Source of the DNA: Gammaproteobacteria bacterium
GTDB lineage: Bacteria; Pseudomonadota; Gammaproteobacteria; Pseudomonadales; Porticoccaceae
Reading direction: 5' to 3'
DNA: 64,000 nucleotides
NCBI GenBank assembly: GCA_016708925.1
Contig: JADJET010000001.1
Coordinates: 208,501 to 272,500 of the forward strand
Under the pieces are notes generated by a model. That model saw nothing but the letters and a program-made list of their open reading frames with translations. It was not told where the DNA came from and made no database searches. Shown here piece after piece: positions 8,973 through 20,737 of this stretch (position 1 is its first letter; every line of letters starts with the position of its first letter). The position numbers and the translations under genes are program-made.

Positions 8973-10055
8973 TCAAGCGGCGCTGGCGTTCGGGCTTTTC
9001 CAGTTATGCAGCTCGGGGATGCAGCGCGCGCCGTACAGCTTCATGCTGCGCTCGCAATAGTCATAGGGCATACCGGCGAAACTGAAGCAACCGTTGAGCT
9101 GGAAATCGCCGAGGTCTTTCTGGCGTTTTTCGAGTTTTTCGAAAATCTGCTGTGCCGTGCCCCAGATCTGGAAATCGACGAAGGCATCCGCCACCTTGTC
9201 GAGCCCGAGTTCCTGAAGCATTTTGGCGGCATCGCCGTAAGCGGCGTAGCCCTTGGTGCCGGCAAAGTGCGAACCCGCCATCTCGTAGTGGTTGGCGGCG
9301 GTGAGGAAATAGGCCGCGATGTACTTGCGCGCCATCTCCTCGGCACGCTCGGCGCTGTCGTCGCAGATGATGAAATCGTTGCACAGCACGGGCAGCGGCT
9401 CGCGTCCGTGGTGCTTGCGGTACAGCTCCCGGTAGCGGTTCACTTCGGCGGCCATCTGCTCGATGGGGCGCTGCATGAACAGCATGATCTGGGACCCGAG
9501 CTCGGCGCCGGCATCGATGGAATCCGGCGACATGGCCACCGAGAAGGTGCGGCCGGCAAAGCTTTTCAGCGGGCGCGGACGGATTTCGACGCGGGGCTGC
9601 TTGACCACTTCGCCGTCGTATTCGGCGAATCCGGTTTCGAGCGCCGTGGTGATCACCCGGGCCGCTTCGTTGAACTTGGTGCGGCTCTGGTTCATGTCCA
9701 CGCGGAAGCCTTCGTATTCCAGGCGCGCCAGTCCACGTCCCATGCCGAGAATGGTGCGGCCGTTGCTGTAGTAATCGAGCAGCGCGATTTCTTCGGCTAC
9801 GCGCAGCGGGTCGTGCCAGGGCAGGATCACCGCGCCGGTGCCGAGCTTGATGCGGCTGGTGCAGCCGGCCATGTAGCTCAGAAACTGGGTGACATCGGGG
9901 CACATGGTGTAATCGGTGAAATGGTGTTCGACGCACCAGATCGAATCGAAACCGAAGGGCTCGGCCAGTTTGGCGAGCTTGAGTTCCGCGGTGTAGACCT
10001 CCTCATCGCTAAGGTTGCCGGGGTTCTGAAACAGCATCTGTATGCCGCATTCCAT
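8973..10055 (-). CDS. LLM-class flavin-dependent oxidoreductase
   Basis: 360 residues, full length for bacterial luciferase-like monooxygenases, which use reduced flavin to oxidise small organic substrates. The TIM-barrel landmarks are present: LAEPFGFDSIWCVEHHF near residue 30, RIKLGTGAVILPWHDPLRVAEEIALLDYYS near residue 68, GRTILGMGRG near residue 98 and the late segment SPDSIDAGAELG. AGGAG precedes the ATG by 7 bases. It is monocistronic; the neighbour at 10265 is divergent. The substrate cannot be read from the sequence. Relatives of this gene elsewhere in the window are at 6007 (truncated), 11632 (decayed) and 59892. Confidence 0.85.
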   Translation of the reverse strand: MECGIQMLFQNPGNLSDEEVYTAELKLAKLAEPFGFDSIWCVEHHFTDYTMCPDVTQFLSYMAGCTSRIKLGTGAVILPWHDPLRVAEEIALLDYYSNGRTILGMGRGLARLEYEGFRVDMNQSRTKFNEAARVITTALETGFAEYDGEVVKQPRVEIRPRPLKSFAGRTFSVAMSPDSIDAGAELGSQIMLFMQRPIEQMAAEVNRYRELYRKHHGREPLPVLCNDFIICDDSAERAEEMARKYIAAYFLTAANHYEMAGSHFAGTKGYAAYGDAAKMLQELGLDKVADAFVDFQIWGTAQQIFEKLEKRQKDLGDFQLNGCFSFAGMPYDYCERSMKLYGARCIPELHNWKSPNASAA

Positions 10056-10264
10056 CGGAGGACTCCTGTGGTAGCGCCGCAGCGCGGGGATTGGGAAGGT
10101 TTTAGGCCTCGTAACTTACCCCATACCACACCCTGCTGCCAGTCGGCCTAATTCGCCTCGCTCAATGACCTGGCGCAGCACATCGGCCTGATCCTGCGTC
10201 GCCATAGCCAACCACTTGCCCTAGAATCGGACGTACACCGCTGCCGGATCACGAGGACATGGGA

Positions 10265-11341
10265 ATGCTCATCTTTCGCCAATTGTTCGACCAGGAATCG
10301 TCCACCTACACCTATCTGCTCGGCGACAGCGATACCGGCGCCGCGGTGCTCATCGACCCGGTGTTCGAGCAGACGCGTCGCGACACCGCGCTGCTCGCGG
10401 AGCTCGGACTCAAGCTGACCGCGGTACTGGATACCCACTGCCACGCCGATCACGTCACCAGCGCCTGGCTGCTCAAGCAGCGCACCGGTGCCGAGATTCT
10501 GGTCGCCGCCAATTCCGGGGTCGAAGGCGCGGACCGCTATCTGCGCCAGGGCGACCACGTCCAGTTCGGCGCGCGCTATCTCGAGGTCCGCGAGACCCCC
10601 GGCCATACCAACGGCTGCCTCAGCTATGTGCTCGACGACGAAAGCATGGCCTTCACGGGCGACGCCCTGCTGATTCGCGGTTGCGGCCGCACGGATTTCC
10701 AGCAGGGCGATGCCGGGCGCCTGTATCGCTCCATCCATACGCAAATATTTTCCCTGCCGGACGCCACCCGCCTTTATCCGGGCCACGACTACCATGGCCT
10801 CACGGTCACCAGTGTCGGCGAAGAGAAGCGCTACAACCCGCGCTGCGGCGGGCAGATCAGCGAGACGGATTTTGCCGGCTACATGAACAACCTCGGCCTG
10901 GCTCATCCCAAAAAAATCGCTATCGCGGTGCCCGCCAACCTGAAGTGCGGCCGTCCCGACACCGGCGCGGTGCCGGACGACACGCCGGACTGGGCGCCCC
11001 TGACCTATACCTTCGCAGGACTCTGGGAGATCGATCCCCGCTGGCTGGAGGAACATCTGGAAGCCGTGCAGGTGCTGGATGTGCGCGAGCCCGATGAGTT
11101 CGAAGGTCCGCTCGGACATATCCCGGGCGCCCAGTTGATCCCGCTGGGCACACTGTCGGCGCGGATCGCCGAAGTGACGACCGACAAACCCGTGGTCACC
11201 GTGTGCCGCGCCGGCGGTCGCTCCGCCCAGGCGGCCGTGCTGCTGCAACGCGCCGGCATCGAGCGCGTCGCCAATCTGACCGGCGGCATGCTGCGCTGGC
11301 GCGCCGGTGGGCACACCGTGGTGGGTGGAGTGAGCGGCTGA
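10265..11341 (+). CDS. Persulfide dioxygenase-rhodanese fusion (ETHE1-like plus sulfurtransferase)
   Basis: 358 residues. The N-terminal half is a glyoxalase II/ETHE1-type metallo-beta-lactamase domain with THCHADH near residues 57-63, then GHTNGC and a GDALLIRGCGRTDFQ segment typical of persulfide dioxygenases, which oxidise glutathione persulfide to sulfite with a mononuclear iron. The C-terminal part (from about 260) is a rhodanese domain: VLDVREPDEFEGPLGHIPGA and an active-site loop VCRAGGRSAQA with the catalytic cysteine near residue 313. Such fusions (PRF) are known from proteobacteria and couple sulfur oxidation to thiosulfate or glutathione persulfide turnover. GAGG lies about 9 bases before ATG 10265; the ATG at 10259 is too close to it. 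It stands alone. Confidence 0.9.
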   Translation: MLIFRQLFDQESSTYTYLLGDSDTGAAVLIDPVFEQTRRDTALLAELGLKLTAVLDTHCHADHVTSAWLLKQRTGAEILVAANSGVEGADRYLRQGDHVQFGARYLEVRETPGHTNGCLSYVLDDESMAFTGDALLIRGCGRTDFQQGDAGRLYRSIHTQIFSLPDATRLYPGHDYHGLTVTSVGEEKRYNPRCGGQISETDFAGYMNNLGLAHPKKIAIAVPANLKCGRPDTGAVPDDTPDWAPLTYTFAGLWEIDPRWLEEHLEAVQVLDVREPDEFEGPLGHIPGAQLIPLGTLSARIAEVTTDKPVVTVCRAGGRSAQAAVLLQRAGIERVANLTGGMLRWRAGGHTVVGGVSG

Positions 11342-11557
11342 AGCGCACATCTAACAATCCGCCATGCCCGCGGACGAGGCTGTTGAAAACCCCGCAGCCG
11401 GCAGAAATGCCGGAAACACCCATCGTCTGGTGGGGCAAAGATCGATGGGCTGTGCCCACGCGGAGCATCCCCATGCGTAGGGCGGATAAGCGTCAGCACA
11501 TCCGCCGTGATCGCGGCTCCGCTCTCGCCGTCGGGCGCGTGGTTTTTCTGAAAATCC

Positions 11558-11591
11558 GTCATGCCCGCGGCAGCGGGCATCCAGTGCCTTG
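11558..11591 (+). repeat. Dispersed palindromic repeat, copy 1
   Basis: A 34-base element whose core is the inverted repeat ATGCCCGC...GCGGGCAT. The same sequence, inverted, occurs at 54621-54654 with 31 of 34 positions equal; the differences are in the loop. Both copies lie between genes. This is the form of a REP-like extragenic palindrome. Confidence 0.8.
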
Positions 11592-11631
11592 ATCTTGACG
11601 GGCTCCTGCCCCCGCGCCGAGAAAGGCCGAG

Positions 11632-12240
11632 CTATCTGAACAGGGGCGCCACCTCGGTCATGAACGCCTGCTTGGATTCGCGCCACGCCGTCAGGTGATC
11701 GAGATGGTCGTAGGCCATGGTGAGCAGACCGCCAAAGCCGCCCGACTCCTGCTGCAAACGCGCCAGCTTGTCGGCTACCGTCGCCGGGGAACCCACCAGC
11801 CAGTTGTGATCGGCCAGGTATTCCACCGTGACATCGGCGTCGGTGACATCCGGTTGATGCTTCATGACTCCGGTCATGCCGAACCGCTTGAACAGGGGCA
11901 ACAGGTACTCGCGCCAGACGCGGCCGATGGGTCCGTCGAGCGCCAGCCGCCGTGCCGCGCGGTCGGTTTCGGCCACGAACAGATCACGGCGCAGGCGCCA
12001 GTCCGCACGCTTGGCTGTGCGTCCTGCGCCCTCGGCGGCTTCCTCGACGATGCGCCAGTTAGCGCGCAGTTAACCGTCGCCAAGGCCGATGCACGCCGGC
12101 AGGTAGCCGCCGGCACCGGCAAGTTTCAGGGACGCGAATCCGGGGCTCAATGCCGTTATCGCGATGGGCGGATGCGGTTGCTGATAGGGCTTGAGGTGGA
12201 ACCGCGTCGGCGGATCGTCCGCCGGCCGGCGCGCGGCACG
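11632..12240 (-). pseudogene. Decayed LLM-class flavin-dependent oxidoreductase, C-terminal part
   Basis: One continuous minus-strand frame reads FHLKPYQQPHPPIAITALSP near 12200, then SLKLAGAGGYLPACIGL, an in-frame TAA at 12070-12072, then LRANWRIVEEAAEGAGRTAKRADW and a C-terminus of about 114 residues (LFKRFGMTG ... WLVGSPATVADKLARLQQESGGFGGLLTMAYDH ... MTEVAPLFR). These are the hallmarks of the C-terminal half of limonene-monooxygenase-like luciferase family members. Upstream of about 12240 the similarity fades and the N-terminal barrel is missing. The internal stop plus the missing 5' half make it a pseudogene. It belongs to a different subfamily from the truncated gene at 6007, so the two are not halves of one gene. 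Confidence 0.78.
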
Positions 12241-12340
12241 CCAGACAGCCGCGTGAAACCAGCAGCTTGCCTCCGGTTGCGGTCAAACGCCACCGCCAAA
12301 ACAACACCACTAAAACACGCCCAATAAAAGGGTCTTCCCC

Positions 12341-12367
12341 AATAAAAAGGCCCGCCGAAGCGAGCCT
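12341..12367 (-). terminator. Rho-independent terminator of the acyl-CoA dehydrogenase gene
   Basis: On the minus strand AGGCTCGC-TTCG-GCGGGCCT forms an 8-base stem (one G-U pair) closed by a TTCG tetraloop, followed by TTTTTATT. It begins 25 bases after the stop of the gene at 12392. Confidence 0.9.
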
Positions 12368-12391
12368 TGCGAATCAAACACCGATAGTGGC

Positions 12392-13594
<1,203 letters not shown>

Positions 13595-13840
13595 AGGGGC
13601 TCCTGATTGCCTGTAGGTGGATCCGACGGTTGCTCGGTTCCAGCCTGTCAGCCGGGGCCGCACGTCGAAGTGCCGGGGTCAAAATAACGGGTGATCCATC
13701 ATAACCCAAGCCGGCGGACACGCGAGCGCCCGCCGGCACCACAACAGGCTGCAATTGACGCGCCGCAAGCGGCACAGTAGCTTGCAGGTCAAACCGGGCC
13801 CATGCCCGCACAATAATTTCAAACCCGGGGGTTAAACATC

Positions 13841-15067
13841 GTGAAGCGCAAGCAGATTCTGGAAGGTATCAAGGTGCTGGATTTCACCCAGCACGTCGCA
13901 GGCCCATCGTGCACCCGCATGATGGCGGAGATGGGTGCCGAGATCATCAAGGTGGAACTGGCGCCCACCGGCGACCAGGTACGCTATCTGGGCTACCAGA
14001 AAGGCGGCCGCAGCATTTATTTTCTGCAACAGAACCGCGGCAAGCAGAGCCTCTGCCTGGATGCCAAGACCGAGCGCGGGCAGCAGATCCTCCACGACCT
14101 GATCAAACAGGTCGATGTGCTGGTCGAGAACTTCGCCCCGGGCGCCATCGCGCGCCTGGGTTGTGGCTGGGAGGTCGCGAGCCGGCTCAATCCCGAACTC
14201 ATCATGTGCTCAATCTCCACCTTCGGGCAGAGCGGCCCCCTCGCCGACCTGCCCGGCTACGACTACATCGGCCAGGCCTATTCGGGAGTCAGCAGCCTGA
14301 TCGGCGAGGAAGACCGCGGTCCCAGCCTGCCCGGCGCCGCGTTGGGCGATACCATGACCGGCGCCCACGCCCTGGCTGCCATCAACGGTGCACTCTTCAA
14401 CCGCGCCATGGGCGGCGGTGGCGACCACCTCGACATCACCTTGCTCGACAGCTATTTCCACTGCCACGAAATGTCGGTGGGCGTCTACAGCGCCAGCAAC
14501 GGCAAGGTGGCGCCACGCCGCAGCGGCTCGCACCAGCGCATCCTCTGCCCTACCGGTGCCTTCAAGGGCCGCGACGGCTACATCATGATCGTCGCCACCC
14601 CGCAGCAGTGGCCGGCGTTCTGCAAGGCCATCGACATGCCTGAATTGATGGAGGACACGCGCTTCGCGCACATCAACGACCGCGTCGGCAACCGCTTCGA
14701 GTTGATCGCCCTCATCGAGGACTGGCTGCAACGTCAGCACAGCGATGCGGCTTCGATCAAAAAACTGGAGGCGGCGCGCATCCCGGTGGCACCGGTGCTG
14801 TCGGTGCCCGAGGCCATGGCGCATCCCCATCTGGTTCAACGGGGCACGGTGCGCACCGTCACCCAGCGCGGCGCCGGCACTTTCCAGATGCCCGGCATGC
14901 CGCTGCGCTTCAAGAACCATCCCGGTATCGAGGAACTGGAAACGCCCTATCGCGGCGAGCACAACGTCGCGATTCTGCAGCGGTATCTGGGGTTGTCGGA
15001 ACAAGAGGTGACGCGGATGCATGCCGAAGGCGTGCTGCTGCGGGAAGATATTCCAGCGGCCGGTTGA
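13841..15067 (+). CDS. CaiB/BaiF family (class III) CoA-transferase
   Basis: 408 residues. Moves CoA between carboxylic acids via an aspartyl-CoA thioester. The start is GTG, with GGGGG 8 bases upstream. Family landmarks: LEGIKVLDFTQHVAGPSCTRMMAEMGAEIIKVE at the N-terminus, NRGKQSLCLDAKTERG near residue 66, LVENFAPGAIARLG near residue 100, and PGAALGDTMTGAHA near residue 168 with the expected catalytic aspartate in GD. The C-terminal HPHLVQRG ... EHN segment is also typical. It is divergent from the acyl-CoA dehydrogenase at 12392, so the two may serve one CoA-ester pathway. The acyl substrate is not predictable. Confidence 0.92.
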   Translation: MKRKQILEGIKVLDFTQHVAGPSCTRMMAEMGAEIIKVELAPTGDQVRYLGYQKGGRSIYFLQQNRGKQSLCLDAKTERGQQILHDLIKQVDVLVENFAPGAIARLGCGWEVASRLNPELIMCSISTFGQSGPLADLPGYDYIGQAYSGVSSLIGEEDRGPSLPGAALGDTMTGAHALAAINGALFNRAMGGGGDHLDITLLDSYFHCHEMSVGVYSASNGKVAPRRSGSHQRILCPTGAFKGRDGYIMIVATPQQWPAFCKAIDMPELMEDTRFAHINDRVGNRFELIALIEDWLQRQHSDAASIKKLEAARIPVAPVLSVPEAMAHPHLVQRGTVRTVTQRGAGTFQMPGMPLRFKNHPGIEELETPYRGEHNVAILQRYLGLSEQEVTRMHAEGVLLREDIPAAG

Positions 15068-15210
15068 ACAGACGCAACTTTTTTTCGGAGAACTTCCGAA
15101 AGGGGCGTCATAGGGCCGTAAGGGGGAATTACTCGGGCTGCGGGCGCTCGCTCCGCCCCCACTCCGTGGGCTCCGAGTCGAACCCGGGTTCTCATCCCTT
15201 TTGCCTCCCA

Positions 15211-15242
15211 AATAAAAAACCCCCTGACGGGGGTTTTTTATT
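15211..15242. terminator. Bidirectional rho-independent terminator
   Basis: AAAAAACCCCC-TGAC-GGGGGTTTTTTATTT: a perfect GC stem with a TGAC loop flanked by A and T runs, able to stop transcription from both sides. It serves the CoA-transferase gene on the plus strand and the csrA/tRNA-Ser side on the minus strand, ending directly at the tRNA 3' end. Confidence 0.92.
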
Positions 15243-15332
15243 TGGCGGTGAGGGAGGGATTCGAACCCTCGATACCGGTAAGGGTATACTCCCTTAGCAG
15301 GGGAGCGCCTTCAGCCACTCGGCCACCTCACC
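15243..15332 (-). tRNA. tRNA-Ser (anticodon GCU)
   Basis: 90 bases including an encoded CCA. Acceptor stem GGTGAGG pairs with CCTCACC; the anticodon stem CTCCC/GGGAG closes the loop CTGCTAA, giving GCU; a long variable arm, as expected for serine tRNAs, precedes the GTTCGAATC T loop. It lies downstream of csrA, the usual place in gammaproteobacteria. Confidence 0.97.
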
Positions 15333-15599
15333 AAAAAACTGATTCACCCAACAACAATCTCCAGAGCCGAATCGCCCGACCCGCTTGCTTGGACGCGACG
15401 CTCGAATAAGCGTCGCCACCGGATACTTGAAGGTTCCCGGTTGCGGGACGTTTCATCTTGTTCTCAAGATTGGGCAGATATCAAGCTCGGATAGTTCTCA
15501 AGACTGCGGCCCGCTCCCCATCCGGCGAGCGGGCCGCGATACTAACACAGTGAAAAGAGCTGCCACAGTGACAGCCACAGCAAATAAACCACAGTAGCC

Positions 15600-15788
15600 T
15601 TAGTTGCCTCCGGCGGCGGCCTGTTTTTCCTGCTGGATGCGCTCGTAGATTTCTTCCCTGTGAACCGGCAGGTCGCGCGGCGCATTGACGCCGAGCCGAA
15701 CCTGGTTGCCTTTCACTCCCAACACGGTGACGGTTACGTCATCTCCGATGACGAGGGTCTCCCCGACCCGTCGGGTAAGTATAAGCAT
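15600..15788 (-). CDS. csrA: Carbon storage regulator CsrA
   Basis: 62 residues, MLILTRRVGETLVIGDD... A homodimeric RNA-binding protein that binds GGA motifs in mRNA leaders and controls carbon flux, motility and biofilm. All conserved positions are visible: L4, R6, R7, GE, then VTVLGVKGNQVRLGVNAP and the C-terminal REEIYERIQ helix with the RNA-binding arginine. GGAGG lies 5 bases before the ATG at 15788; 25 more codons are open upstream but do not belong. The order lysC-csrA-tRNA-Ser is the standard gammaproteobacterial one. Confidence 0.97.
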   Translation of the reverse strand: MLILTRRVGETLVIGDDVTVTVLGVKGNQVRLGVNAPRDLPVHREEIYERIQQEKQAAAGGN

Positions 15789-16055
15789 TGCTGCCTCCAT
15801 TTCTCCATAATGCCCAGTACGAAAATGGCCGTAAAACAATTCGTTGCGGCCTGCTCCTTTCAACGTTAGTTATTGTTTTTCCTGGCGGTACAGCTACCTC
15901 ATCTCGCCGTATCACACCGGGTTAGTCTAGCAAAGGCCCTGCAAAGTTTCACGAAACGCTAATATTCAAAATCCGGCGCAGTCATGCCCGTCGGACACCC
16001 TTGCGGGACTCCGGCTTTGGCGGGCGCCGGGATCGGCGCGAAAAGGCAGCTCAAC

Positions 16056-17279
16056 TCAGACGGTTGCATCCAGCTCAAACTCGGTATGCAGTGCCCGCGC
16101 ACCAAGTTCGAGGTATTTCTCGTCCACCACCACCGTGATCTTGATCTCGGACGTGGTGATCATCTGGATATTGATATTGTGCTCGGCGAGCGCCCGGAAC
16201 ATGCGCGCCGCCACGCCGGCATGGGAACGCATACCTACACCCACCAGCGACAGTTTGGCAATGCGGTCATCGGTGGTGATCGAAGTCGCCCCGAGGCTCT
16301 CCTGCAAGCCCTCGAGCACACGCAGGGCCTTTTTCATTTCGTTGCGGTGAACCGTGAACGTCAGCGAGGTTGTGCCATCCTGGGCGACATTCTGGACGAT
16401 CACATCGACTTCGATATTGGCCTCGCTGATCGGCCCCAGAATCCGGTAGGCAACGCCCGGCACATCGGGCACACCCAGCACGGTGAGTTTGGCCTCGTCG
16501 CGATTGAAGGCGATGCCGGATACCAGGGGTTTTTCCATGTCGTCCTCGTCGTCCAGGGTGATCAGAGTGCCATTGCCTTCGGTAAAACTCGACAGCACGC
16601 GCAGCGGCACCTGATATTTGCCGGCGAACTCCACCGCGCGGATCTGCAGTACCTTGGAGCCCTGGCTGGCCATTTCCAGCATCTCTTCGAAGGTGATGCG
16701 ATCCAGCCGGCGCGCGCTGCTCACCACTCGCGGGTCAGTGGTGTAGATCCCATCCACATCGGTGTAAATCTGGCATTCGTCCGCATTCAGGGCGGCGGCG
16801 AGGGCCACGCCCGTGGTATCCGAACCGCCACGTCCCAAGGTGGTGATGTTGCCTTCGCCATCGACGCCCTGAAATCCGGCAACCACCACCACGCGCCCGG
16901 CGGCAAGATCGGCGCGCATCCGCTCCACGTCGATGGCCTCGATGCGCGCCTTGGTGTGGGCGCTGTCGGTGAGAATACGGATCTGGCTGCCGGTGTAGGA
17001 ACGGGCCTCGCAGCCCAGCTCCTCGAGCGCCATGGCCAACAGCGCGATCGTCACCTGCTCGCCGGTGGAGACCAGCACATCGAGCTCGCGGGGCGAGGGC
17101 ATTTCGGAGATTTGATTGGCCAACGCGATCAGACGATTGGTCTCGCCGCTCATGGCCGAAACCACCACCACCAGATCGTCGCCGCGCGTACGCGCCGCCG
17201 CGACCTTGTGGGCCACGGCGCGGATGCGCTCGATCGTGCCGACGGAAGTGCCGCCGTATTTCTGAACGATAAGACTCAT
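16056..17279 (-). CDS. lysC: Aspartate kinase
   Basis: 407 residues. Phosphorylates aspartate, the first step toward lysine, threonine, methionine and diaminopimelate. The N-terminus MSLIVQKYGGTSVG carries the K-x-GGTS nucleotide/aspartate site; further on come VVSAMSGETNRL, LGRGGSDTTGVALAAAL near residue 170 and YTDVDGIYTTDPR near residue 195. The C-terminal 140 residues hold two ACT domains for feedback control (VSGIAFNRDEAKLTVLGVPDVPG and LSLVGVGMRSHAGVAARMF). The length fits monofunctional class II enzymes. The ATG at 17279 gives the canonical N-terminus; the frame is open upstream without support. Flanked by alaS upstream and csrA downstream. Confidence 0.97.
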   Translation of the reverse strand: MSLIVQKYGGTSVGTIERIRAVAHKVAAARTRGDDLVVVVSAMSGETNRLIALANQISEMPSPRELDVLVSTGEQVTIALLAMALEELGCEARSYTGSQIRILTDSAHTKARIEAIDVERMRADLAAGRVVVVAGFQGVDGEGNITTLGRGGSDTTGVALAAALNADECQIYTDVDGIYTTDPRVVSSARRLDRITFEEMLEMASQGSKVLQIRAVEFAGKYQVPLRVLSSFTEGNGTLITLDDEDDMEKPLVSGIAFNRDEAKLTVLGVPDVPGVAYRILGPISEANIEVDVIVQNVAQDGTTSLTFTVHRNEMKKALRVLEGLQESLGATSITTDDRIAKLSLVGVGMRSHAGVAARMFRALAEHNINIQMITTSEIKITVVVDEKYLELGARALHTEFELDATV

Positions 17280-17364
17280 GGCTGTCTTCTGACGGGGCCT
17301 TCCCCGGAAGCGGCGCGGGAATTTATCACCAACGCTGATGAAACTGAATAGGTCCGGCGGTCGA

Positions 17365-19965
<2,601 letters not shown>

Positions 19966-20004
19966 AATGGACTCCGTGGATCGATAAAACGCGAGAAAAT
20001 TCGC

Positions 20005-20352
20005 TCAGAATCCCAGTTGGGATTCGGAAAACTGTTTGCCGGCGAGCAGGTGCAGATGCAGGTGAAAAACCGTCTGGCCGGCGCCGGCGCCGTTGTTGAC
20101 GATCACCCGAAAAGCGTCCTCGACGCCGACCTGACGGGCCACCGCGCCGGCGGCCAGCAGCAGGTGTCCCAGCAGTGCCAGATCGTCTCCGGACGCGTCG
20201 CAGAGTTTGGCGATCGGTTTGCGCGGAATGATCAACAGATGGACGGGCGCCTTGGGGGCGATGTCCTTGATCGCGATGCAATGTTCGTCCTCGTAGATGA
20301 TCTCGGACGGCAATTCGCGGTTGATGATGCGGGTGAAAATGCTATCGGCCAT
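20005..20352 (-). CDS. HIT family nucleotide-binding hydrolase (HINT type)
   Basis: 115 residues, the normal size for HinT-like purine nucleoside phosphoramidases. The HIT motif HLHLHLL is near residues 97-103, with VNNGAGAGQTVFHLHLH before it and IIPRKPIAKL near residue 42. GGAG lies 8 bases before ATG. The substrate is probably an AMP-lysine or AMP-amine adduct by family analogy; a link to alaS 39 bases downstream is suggestive only, since aminoacyl-adenylates are substrates of some HinT enzymes. Confidence 0.93.
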   Translation of the reverse strand: MADSIFTRIINRELPSEIIYEDEHCIAIKDIAPKAPVHLLIIPRKPIAKLCDASGDDLALLGHLLLAAGAVARQVGVEDAFRVIVNNGAGAGQTVFHLHLHLLAGKQFSESQLGF

Positions 20353-20436
20353 GGTTTTATCTCCGGCGCTCTTTTTTCGGACTGCTGAAAGACGGTTGCT
20401 GCCGCCGTTAGCTGTTCGCCTGGGTGACGGGCGCGG

Positions 20437-20640
20437 TCAGGCACGCGCGCCCGCTCCTCCCGGCTGCCGCTCTTCTGCCGACAGCACGCGCGCTTCTCGT
20501 TCCAGCATCACCGGGATACCATCGCGAATCGGATAGGCGAGGCCGCTCGCCCGGCAAATCAACTCCTGGTGTTCCGCATCGTATTCCAGCGGGGCCTTGG
20601 TCACCGGGCAGACCAGGATACTGAGCAACTGTTTGTTCAC
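20437..20640 (-). CDS. Trm112/YcaR family small protein
   Basis: 67 residues beginning with GTG (NKQLLSILVCPVTKAPLEYD). It has the conserved opening LLSILVCPVTK, the strand ELICRASGLAYPIRDGIPVML and an acidic end. The family includes the Trm112 methyltransferase activator and E. coli YcaR. Only one cysteine of the possible zinc site (CP) and a second in LIC are visible, as is usual for the bacterial branch. AGGAA lies 5 bases before the GTG. The function in this organism is not known. Confidence 0.9.
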   Translation of the reverse strand: MNKQLLSILVCPVTKAPLEYDAEHQELICRASGLAYPIRDGIPVMLEREARVLSAEERQPGGAGARA

Positions 20641-20737
20641 GGAATTCCTGTCGGAAGTCGGGCGTCGCCGGTGATCGCACACCGCCGGAAACGCCGCACC
20701 AATGCGGCGGGATTCTACGGCAAAGTATGCGCAGGCT

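Noticed and set aside
15788..15863. Longer CsrA with 25 extra N-terminal residues
   Set aside because: CsrA proteins begin with MLIL/MLVL; the GGAGG site sits right before the internal ATG.
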